From contig CALFPO010000009.1 of the NCBI GenBank assembly GCA_937919165.1, positions 1 to 29,686 of the forward strand: a stretch of 29,686 bases of DNA. The letters are read 5' to 3'. The notes beneath the pieces are model-generated. The model did not search any database, was not told the origin of the DNA, and was given only the letters and a program-made list of their open reading frames with translations. Shown here in pieces: positions 23,990 through 29,686 of the stretch (position 1 is its first letter; the number at the start of each line of letters is the position of its first letter). This stretch comes from an uncultured Bacillota bacterium (GTDB lineage Bacteria > Bacillota_I > Bacilli_A > Erysipelotrichales > Erysipelotrichaceae). Both the position numbers and the translations under genes were made by a program.

Positions 23990-25356
23990 AAAGTATCATC
24001 TATCCATTTATCTATAGAGCTATAGAGCTCCTCAAGGCTACCATTATTATATATGATTTTATCTGCTCTTTTAATCTTTTCATCCACAGGCATCTGATTG
24101 GCAATTCTCTTTTTTGCCTCCTTATGGCTGAAGCCTCTTTCTTCAAGTCTGACAACAGCCTTATCCTCGTCAGTGCAGATGAGAAGACTCTCATCGAAGT
24201 AGCGATTCCACTTCACTTCAAACAATAACGGAACCTCTGCCACGAGCGGATCAGAATCCTTTTTCATGAGTTCATCAAGTATCAGCGGATGCAGAAGCGA
24301 TTCCAGCAGTTCCTTCTTCTTTCTGTCGCCAAAGACCACATCAGAAAGCTTCTTCTTATCCAGAATTCCCTTTTCGAAACACTCAGGGAAGTTCTCTTTG
24401 ACGGCCTTGTATCCAGCCTTGTTTCTTTTCAGCAAGTCGCGATTGGCCTCATCGCAATCAAAGACCTCATAGCCCTTCTTGCGCAGATAGTCGCAGGCTG
24501 TGGTCTTGCCTGAACCGATGGTTCCGGTAAGGGCAATCTTGTGGTTCTTCCATTTCTGGCAATTAGGACAATAATATGTTCCTCTTCCGCCCACTGTTAT
24601 CTTTCTGATGTTTCCTTCACATGATGGGCAAAGGGACATTGTATGAACCTTCAGCGACTGCTGAAAACGTCCACTGACGCCTAATGATGAAGTATAGGAT
24701 CTGATGGTTGTTCCGCCAGCCTTGATGGCTTGTCTAAGGATCTTCTTTGTCTCGGCGATAAGGTTACGATAATCATCGTCATCCAGCTTGCAGGCAAGTG
24801 TCTTAGGATTGATTCTTATGGCGTAGCAGATCTCATCAGCGTAGATGTTCCCTATGCCGGCTATGAAAGACTGGTCCAGCAGCACCTGCTTGATCGGAAG
24901 CTTGCAATTCTCCAGATAGGAACGGCAATAGTCGACAGTGAAATGTTTACCGAAAGGTTCAACACCAAGATTCTTGAAATCATGATAGTCCTCATCCTTC
25001 TCGATAAGTTCCATCCTGCCGAATTTGCGCACATCGTTGTATCTTAATTGTTTGCCGTTATCGAGATAGAATATCACATGGTCATGCTTATTCAGCGGAA
25101 CATCATCATCCAAGATGAAGTATTTGCCTTCCATGCGCAGATGGGAAACAAGGGTTATGTCGTCCATCTCGAAAAGAAGATATTTGCCTCTTCTTTTGAA
25201 AGCACGAAAATGCTGATTGATGAGCTTCTCTTTGAAGATCTTCTCTTCTGTCTCCACAATCGGCTTATACAGTATCTTTATGTCAATTATCTTGCAGTCC
25301 TTTATCCTTGATTCCAAGGTATCCAGGACTGTCTGCACTTCAGGTAGTTCAGGCAT
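23983..25356 (-). CDS. mutM-coaE: Fusion of formamidopyrimidine-DNA glycosylase (Fpg/MutM) and dephospho-CoA kinase (CoaE)
   Basis: One uninterrupted 457-residue frame. Residues 1-266 are a complete Fpg: PELPEVQTV with the catalytic Pro2/Glu3, RRGKYLLF with Lys58, LRMEGKY, NDVRKFGRM, GIGNIYADEI, and the zinc finger with Cys243, Cys246, Cys263 and Cys266. After a linker of about six residues, residues 273-457 are a complete CoaE: P-loop GTIGSGKTT, DCDEANRDL, LLHPLI, VPLLFE and the C-terminal YNNGSLEEL. The first excises 8-oxoguanine from DNA and the second makes CoA. In Bacillus the two genes are separate neighbours downstream of polA, so the fusion follows from lost stop and start signals. 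Its ATG overlaps the polA stop (TAATG). Confidence 0.95.
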   Translation of the reverse strand: MPELPEVQTVLDTLESRIKDCKIIDIKILYKPIVETEEKIFKEKLINQHFRAFKRRGKYLLFEMDDITLVSHLRMEGKYFILDDDVPLNKHDHVIFYLDNGKQLRYNDVRKFGRMELIEKDEDYHDFKNLGVEPFGKHFTVDYCRSYLENCKLPIKQVLLDQSFIAGIGNIYADEICYAIRINPKTLACKLDDDDYRNLIAETKKILRQAIKAGGTTIRSYTSSLGVSGRFQQSLKVHTMSLCPSCEGNIRKITVGGRGTYYCPNCQKWKNHKIALTGTIGSGKTTACDYLRKKGYEVFDCDEANRDLLKRNKAGYKAVKENFPECFEKGILDKKKLSDVVFGDRKKKELLESLLHPLILDELMKKDSDPLVAEVPLLFEVKWNRYFDESLLICTDEDKAVVRLEERGFSHKEAKKRIANQMPVDEKIKRADKIIYNNGSLEELYSSIDKWIDDTLC

Positions 25357-27929
25357 TATTTCGCCTCATACCAGGTCTTGCCATAGGCAAGCGATGAATC
25401 AAGTCTGGCTTTCAAAGGATAGGCCTTTGACATCAGTTCAGGAACAATCTGCTGCATGGTCTCAAGCTCTTCTTCTGGAACATCAAAGATCAGTTCGTCA
25501 TGCACCTGAAGAATCAGCTTCGACTTGAGCTTTCTTTCCTTTAATTCTTTATATACATTGACCATGGCTATCTTGATGATATCGGCAGCGCTTCCCTGAA
25601 TGGTGGCATTCATGGCTGCTCTCTTGCCGAATTCTCTCATGCCATAGTTGCGGTCGTTTATTTCATTGATGTATCTTCGACGATTGGAGATGGTCTTCAC
25701 ATAGCCATTCTCTTCGCAGTATCTTACCTGCTCATCCAAATAGACCTTGATGGATGGATAGGTCAGGAAATAGTCATCAATGAACTTCTTGGCATCCTTG
25801 AAGGACAATTGCGTCTGATTGGCCAGACCAAAATCAGAAATGCCGTAAACTACACCAAAATTGACAGCCTTCGCTTGCCTTCTGATGGTATCTGTAACAT
25901 CGTCCTTATCTACCCCAAATACATCCATAGCCGTCTTGATATGGATATCGATGCCGCTATTGAAGGCTTCGATCATCTTCTCTTCATCAGCCAATGAAGA
26001 AAGCACTCTCAGTTCAACCTGTGAATAGTCGCATCCCACAATCAAATGTCCCTTTTCAGGCATAAATGCCTTTCTTATCTCACGGCCTTCATCATCACGA
26101 ACCGAGATGTTCTGCAGGTTAGGATCGTATGAAGAAAGACGGCCGGTATTGGTTATGGTCTGGGTGAAGATGGTATGGATCTTTCCGTCATCCTTGATAT
26201 ATTTCTTCAGTCCTTCTGCATATGTCGAATAGAGCTTGCTGTATTTGCGGTAATCAAGGATATCCTGGATTATCGGATGATATGGCAACAGTTTGCCCAA
26301 TACCTCAGCATTTGTCGAACCCTTCTTTAGATCAGGGAGATCAAGCTCATCATACAATACTTCCGAAAGCTGCTTAGGAGATGAGATGTTGAACTTATGT
26401 CCAACCTCCCCATAGATGGTTTCCTCAAGGGTATCCATCTTCTTCTTTGTCTCAGTCGCAATGGCATCAAGTTCCTTTTCATCGCAATAGATGCCGTTGT
26501 TTTCCATATCATAAAGCACTTCAAGCAGCGGCAATTCAATATCATGATAAAGCGAAGTCATTTCCTTCTGGACAATCTCCATCTTAGCCTTGTCATATAC
26601 CTTCGCCAGACATGATCCCAGATGGCAGGCATAGCTTGAAAGCCTATCCTCATCCGGAAGAAGCGGCTTCTTTTCGCTGCCGAATATCTCCTTGGCATCC
26701 TCGATTTCGCCACATCCGTAATTCAGAATGATGCTTCTTAGATCGCTGTTGTAGTTGTTGGAAAGAAAAGCCATCAGGAAGATATCATCGGTATTGTTTC
26801 CGATTGCTAGTCCATTATAGTCGCAAAGATGCTTGACAGCCTTGAGGTCATAGACAGCCTTAGGACTATCCGATGCAATGAATTCCAAGGCTTTCTTGTC
26901 CTTCACCAGATTGTACATGGAAATGTATTCTTGCCTTTCGACCGTTGCGAAACATACGCCAAGCAGTTTCCTTTCATAATATGAAAACTCGTCAGAAAGG
27001 AAATGGATGACAGGCTCGTCATACATGTCGTCGCTTATGACATCTACAGTCAAGAAACTATGGATCTCTTCTTTATTCTTTACATTGACCTTTCTGATCA
27101 ATGAATACATCTCATATTTGTCGAAGAAGGCATTTCTTCCTTCCTCATCAATATCGACTTCAAAGTCTTTCAGTTCAAGCGGTATATCGCAATCTGTCTT
27201 GATGGTAGCCAAGGTTTTGGACAGGAAACATGATTCCTTGTCGTTTATCAGCTTTTCCTTTAGCTTGCCTTTGATCTCTTCAATATGCTCATAGATGCCT
27301 TCGCAGGTATCGTAGTCATTCAGCAATTTGACTGCCGTCTTGTCGCCTACGCCTTCAACGCCCTTGATGTTGTCGGATTTGTCGCCTGCCAGTCCCTTAT
27401 AGTCGATTATCTGATATGGCTTCAGGCCATATTCTTCCTTCAATGCCGTCTCGTCCATCTTGGCGATGTCGCTCATGCCCTTGTGCATCACATAGATTGA
27501 AGTCGTATCATCGATCAGCTGCAGCATATCTCTATCGCTAGATAGGATGCAGGTCTCGATATTGAATTTCTTGGCTAATGAGCCGATTATGTCATCAGCC
27601 TCAATATCATCATATTCTAAAAATGGAATATGATACGAATCCAGCATCTCCCTGACCAATTCAAATTGCCCCTTCAGTTCCTCAGGAGTCTCTTTTCTTC
27701 CTGCCTTGTATTCAGGATTGAGTTCATGTCTGAAGGTATGCTTGCCCTTATCGAAAGCGACAACGCAATAGTCAGGTTCAATGGTCCTGAGCGCCTTGTT
27801 CAGCATATTCGCAAAAGCGTATACCGCATTGGTGTATACGCCTTTACTTGTCTTCATGATATTTCCGTAGCATGTCGCATAGAAACCCCTGAACAGTACC
27901 GAGTTTCCGTCAATCAATAATAGTTTCAT
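25356..27929 (-). CDS. polA: DNA polymerase I
   Basis: An 857-residue family A polymerase. The 5' nuclease domain (about 1-290) has LLIDGNSVLFRGFYA, EADDIIG, LSSDRDMLQL and DYKGLAGDKSDNI. The middle domain (about 295-460) has the fold length of a 3'-5' exonuclease but no DxE motif, so proofreading is probably lost, as in Bacillus Pol I. The polymerase domain has motif A DYSQVELRVL, motif B RRQAKAVNFGVVYGIS and motif C QVHDELIFDVP. It fills gaps in repair and Okazaki fragment processing. GGGTGG is the ribosome binding site, 13 bp after the ZnuA-like gene, placing polA within the trmB operon. Confidence 0.98.
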   Translation of the reverse strand: MKLLLIDGNSVLFRGFYATCYGNIMKTSKGVYTNAVYAFANMLNKALRTIEPDYCVVAFDKGKHTFRHELNPEYKAGRKETPEELKGQFELVREMLDSYHIPFLEYDDIEADDIIGSLAKKFNIETCILSSDRDMLQLIDDTTSIYVMHKGMSDIAKMDETALKEEYGLKPYQIIDYKGLAGDKSDNIKGVEGVGDKTAVKLLNDYDTCEGIYEHIEEIKGKLKEKLINDKESCFLSKTLATIKTDCDIPLELKDFEVDIDEEGRNAFFDKYEMYSLIRKVNVKNKEEIHSFLTVDVISDDMYDEPVIHFLSDEFSYYERKLLGVCFATVERQEYISMYNLVKDKKALEFIASDSPKAVYDLKAVKHLCDYNGLAIGNNTDDIFLMAFLSNNYNSDLRSIILNYGCGEIEDAKEIFGSEKKPLLPDEDRLSSYACHLGSCLAKVYDKAKMEIVQKEMTSLYHDIELPLLEVLYDMENNGIYCDEKELDAIATETKKKMDTLEETIYGEVGHKFNISSPKQLSEVLYDELDLPDLKKGSTNAEVLGKLLPYHPIIQDILDYRKYSKLYSTYAEGLKKYIKDDGKIHTIFTQTITNTGRLSSYDPNLQNISVRDDEGREIRKAFMPEKGHLIVGCDYSQVELRVLSSLADEEKMIEAFNSGIDIHIKTAMDVFGVDKDDVTDTIRRQAKAVNFGVVYGISDFGLANQTQLSFKDAKKFIDDYFLTYPSIKVYLDEQVRYCEENGYVKTISNRRRYINEINDRNYGMREFGKRAAMNATIQGSAADIIKIAMVNVYKELKERKLKSKLILQVHDELIFDVPEEELETMQQIVPELMSKAYPLKARLDSSLAYGKTWYEAK

Positions 27930-27942
27930 AGTTCCACCCGCA

Positions 27943-28920
27943 TCAGTTGATGCTTACAGCCATATTCTCTAAGATGCTCAGATTCTCATACATCAATGAC
28001 ATATAGTCCTTGCCCGACTCTTCTTGGCTTTGAGTCAAAGACGAGATATTGTTGAGCGTCACACGTTTCAATCCAAGTTCCTCTTCAAGTTCATTCATGA
28101 GCTGTAGCATCTCTTCTGGAGCGTTTGGCTCATATACGATATATTTGACATTATCCGCAACGATATTGGCCTTGATGGCTTCTAACTGTGAAGCTGATGG
28201 CAGACAGCCATATTTTGATAGGCAGATTGGATATACCTGGAAGCCGAAAGCCTTCTGCCAGCAGCCAAACGATGCCGACATCGACACGAACTTGATGGTC
28301 TTGCCGTTGTTCTTGAGTTTGGTAGCCAAGGCCTGATAAGAGGCATCCAAGGCAATCAGCTCATCGGCAAGAACCTCATAGTTGTTCTGGAAGAACTGCG
28401 ACTGCTCGACATAGTTGCTGGTAAGGTAGTCGTTGACATCCTTAGCCATCGAATACATGCCGATAGGGTCAAGCCAGATATATGGATCAAGATCATAGGT
28501 ATCAAGTTCCTCAAACTGTTCGCCTTCATAGTAAGGACCTTCCACAAACGATTCCTTGCCCTCTACATATACTGGCGTATAGCGCTTATATTCATACAGA
28601 ACATTCAGAACCGAAAGGTCCTGGACATCTACTTTAGTCTCTTTGATATCCTCTTCATAGATATCCATATATGGCTCAAGATTGCCTATATGGAACATCA
28701 CGATAGAGTCTTCCAATGTCTCCTTGTAGTCATCGTTGATTCTGGCGAGCTGAACCATAGAACCATTCTGGATCGATTTTGTGCTGATTCTGTTGCCGCC
28801 AATCCTATTCAAAAGATATCCGATCGGATAGATCGTATATGAGGTATAGTGCTTGGTTGTGGTGCAGCCAAGCAGGCTCAGTACCATCAGCAATGTAAGC
28901 AGTTTTCTAGCAATTTTCAT
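27943..28920 (-). CDS. ZnuA-like (cluster A-I) binding lipoprotein lacking the usual metal-ligand histidines
   Basis: A 325-residue lipoprotein: MKIARKLLTLLMVLSLLGCTTT gives a lipobox ending at Cys19. The fold is that of ZnuA/AdcA-type binding proteins: YPIGYLLNRIGG near the start, LDPYIWLDP (144-152), a long helix, and a C-terminal GKDYMSLMYENL. In the family the segment is DPHIWLDP and further ligand histidines follow; here His is Tyr147, and the region of the third ligand reads MSASFGCW. Metal binding as in ZnuA therefore looks lost. No permease or ATPase is nearby. It lies between trmB and polA. ATG at 28920 is chosen for its signal peptide; no ribosome binding site, but TATAAT lies eight bases upstream. 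Confidence 0.8.
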   Translation of the reverse strand: MKIARKLLTLLMVLSLLGCTTTKHYTSYTIYPIGYLLNRIGGNRISTKSIQNGSMVQLARINDDYKETLEDSIVMFHIGNLEPYMDIYEEDIKETKVDVQDLSVLNVLYEYKRYTPVYVEGKESFVEGPYYEGEQFEELDTYDLDPYIWLDPIGMYSMAKDVNDYLTSNYVEQSQFFQNNYEVLADELIALDASYQALATKLKNNGKTIKFVSMSASFGCWQKAFGFQVYPICLSKYGCLPSASQLEAIKANIVADNVKYIVYEPNAPEEMLQLMNELEEELGLKRVTLNNISSLTQSQEESGKDYMSLMYENLSILENMAVSIN

Positions 28921-28928
28921 ACACAACA

Positions 28929-28937
28929 ATTATATCA
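28929..28937 (-). promoter_or_regulatory. Extended -10 element overlapping the trmB stop codon
   Basis: On the minus strand TGATATAAT spans 28937-28929. TGA is the trmB stop and supplies the TG of an extended -10. The ATG of the next gene is eight bases downstream. It has the same design as 3392-3384. Confidence 0.5.
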
Positions 28938-29540
28938 GCCAAGTCTATATCTGGCATAATAGATAGGCTTGCCTTCGGCCGCAAATTTGGCCTGATAGGC
29001 TGTCATCGGTTCGCCTTCCTTATAATAGTTTCTAGATGAATCTTCAAGGATGAATGATGATTCCTTGAAGTACTCCAATGAGTCATCATAGAATCCTTCA
29101 TTGTCGGTCTTGACGATCAATGTGCCATTTCCCTTCAATACCTTCTCGTATTTCTTCAGAAAGCTTGGATAGGTCAATCTGCGCTTATGGTTGCGTTTCT
29201 TTGGCCATGGATCAGAGAAATGCAGATAGATGACATCGATGGAATGTTCATTGAAAAGCTCTTCGATATTGTCCGCATCAGCCAAAAGCACCCTGAAGTT
29301 ATCAAGTTCATTATCCTGAGCCTTCTTGATGGCTCTGGCAACACACATATCCACTCTTTCTAGTCCAATATAGAAGATATCATGGTTATTCTTGGCCGAT
29401 TCAGTAATGAAATCGCCCATACCCATGCCTATCTCGACATATATTGGCTTGTCTATCTTCAAATCATCAGCTTTTTCTATCAGATATTGCTTCTCCTCTT
29501 CAAGGAAAGGCGATACCCACTTCTTCTTACGCATGCGCAT
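28935..29540 (-). CDS. trmB: tRNA (guanine46-N7)-methyltransferase
   Basis: A 201-residue TrmB of normal length. The SAM-binding motif is VEIGMGMGDFI, followed by YIGLERV, and the family signature HFSDPWPKKRNHKRRL with the conserved Asp is present, as is the C-terminal EGKPIYYARY. It methylates G46 of tRNA variable loops. The ATG at 29540 is preceded by TATAAT six bases upstream and no ribosome binding site, so the transcript is probably leaderless; a second ATG is two codons on. It is the first gene of the operon that runs to the ROK kinase gene. Confidence 0.96.
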   Translation of the reverse strand: MRMRKKKWVSPFLEEEKQYLIEKADDLKIDKPIYVEIGMGMGDFITESAKNNHDIFYIGLERVDMCVARAIKKAQDNELDNFRVLLADADNIEELFNEHSIDVIYLHFSDPWPKKRNHKRRLTYPSFLKKYEKVLKGNGTLIVKTDNEGFYDDSLEYFKESSFILEDSSRNYYKEGEPMTAYQAKFAAEGKPIYYARYRLG

Positions 29541-29546
29541 ATGTTA

Positions 29547-29552
29547 ATTATA
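29547..29552 (-). promoter_or_regulatory. -10 box of the trmB-polA-dnaI-pfkA operon
   Basis: TATAAT on the minus strand (29552-29547), six bases before the trmB ATG. It lies downstream of a strong terminator, so this is the only clear entry point for transcription. The -35 region is weak. Confidence 0.6.
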
Positions 29553-29580
29553 GCCTAAATGAACTCCAATAAAGAAAAAA

Positions 29581-29602
29581 GCCTCAGTCTTTTGGCTGAG
29601 GC
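29581..29602 (-). terminator. Terminator of the gene upstream of trmB
   Basis: On the minus strand GCCTCAG (29602-29596), an eight-base loop and CTGAGGC (29587-29581) are followed by TTTTTTCTTT. It closes the upstream transcript before the trmB promoter. Confidence 0.92.
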
Positions 29603-29609
29603 CTAATCA

Positions 29610-29686
29610 TTATTGCTGTTTCTTTCTGCCAAAGATACGGATTTCGCCTTTTTTCTTCTCTTCCTTTACTTCTTCGGTCTTTTCTT
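29610..29686 (-). CDS. C-terminal fragment of an unknown protein (runs off the window)
   Basis: The last 25 codons of a minus-strand gene end at TAA (29612-29610), eight bases before a strong terminator. The visible tail is EKTEEVKEEKKKGEIRIF and then GRKKQQ: charged and lysine-rich, like a disordered cytoplasmic tail. The position before a terminator and the open frame support a real gene; the family cannot be named from this piece. Confidence 0.6.
   Translation of the reverse strand, partial: EKTEEVKEEKKKGEIRIFGRKKQQ

Noticed and set aside
24530..24560. Possible frameshift joining separate fpg and coaE genes
   Set aside because: The frame is continuous, the Fpg zinc finger ends cleanly and CoaE starts after a short linker with no trace of a lost stop region; treated as a true fusion, though a sequencing check is sensible.

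Overview
The window looks like chromosome from a low-to-moderate G+C Firmicute that uses the standard code (TGA is a stop). Evidence: an HrcA/CIRCE heat-shock system, a T-box leader, RNase J, DnaB/DnaI-type helicase loading, SEDS division proteins and sigma-A-like promoters. My best guess is the Erysipelotrichia or a relative; this is inference from gene content and style. No phage, insertion sequence, CRISPR array, tRNA or rRNA was seen.

Layout. (1) 1-580: start of an amino-acid ABC transporter lipoprotein on the minus strand, preceded by a complete T-box riboswitch and a near-consensus promoter. (2) 580-5100: an unknown membrane protein, a WYL regulator, and a minus-strand group of NitT/TauT-type binding protein, permease and membrane-anchored NodB deacetylase. 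(3) 5100-8230: a divergent Crp/Fnr regulator with a palindromic operator in the shared intergenic region, then a threonine aldolase-like enzyme, an S66 LD-carboxypeptidase and a cold-shock protein. (4) 8229-15510: the heat-shock operon hrcA-grpE-dnaK-dnaJ-clpB, with two CIRCE elements around its promoter and a third before clpB. (5) 15533-17750: ftsW-rsmD-coaD. (6) 17745-20176: peptide deformylase and RNase J on the plus strand. (7) 20152-29560: a tightly packed minus-strand operon of trmB, a degenerate ZnuA-like lipoprotein, polA, an fpg-coaE fusion, dnaB, dnaI, pfkA and a ROK sugar kinase. (8) Beyond 29581: a terminator and the last codons of another gene.

How the genes work together. HrcA represses its own operon and clpB through CIRCE, putting the DnaK and ClpB disaggregation partners under one control. 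The Crp/Fnr operator sits at about -41.5 of the transporter operon and just after the predicted start of its own transcript, so it could activate the first and repress the second. The polA-to-pfkA operon joins DNA repair, replication initiation, CoA synthesis and the committed step of glycolysis.

The most unusual signal is repeated: at least six genes (WYL regulator, deacetylase, ftsW, def, trmB, ZnuA-like) lack a Shine-Dalgarno sequence and have a -10 box only 6-8 nt before the start codon, as expected for leaderless mRNAs. In two of them the upstream gene's TGA stop supplies the TG of an extended -10 (TGATATAAT). Other points of interest are a terminator hairpin that encodes both convergent gene ends, the Fpg-CoaE fusion, an Asn at a normally Arg active-site position of PfkA, and loss of metal-ligand histidines in the ZnuA-like protein.
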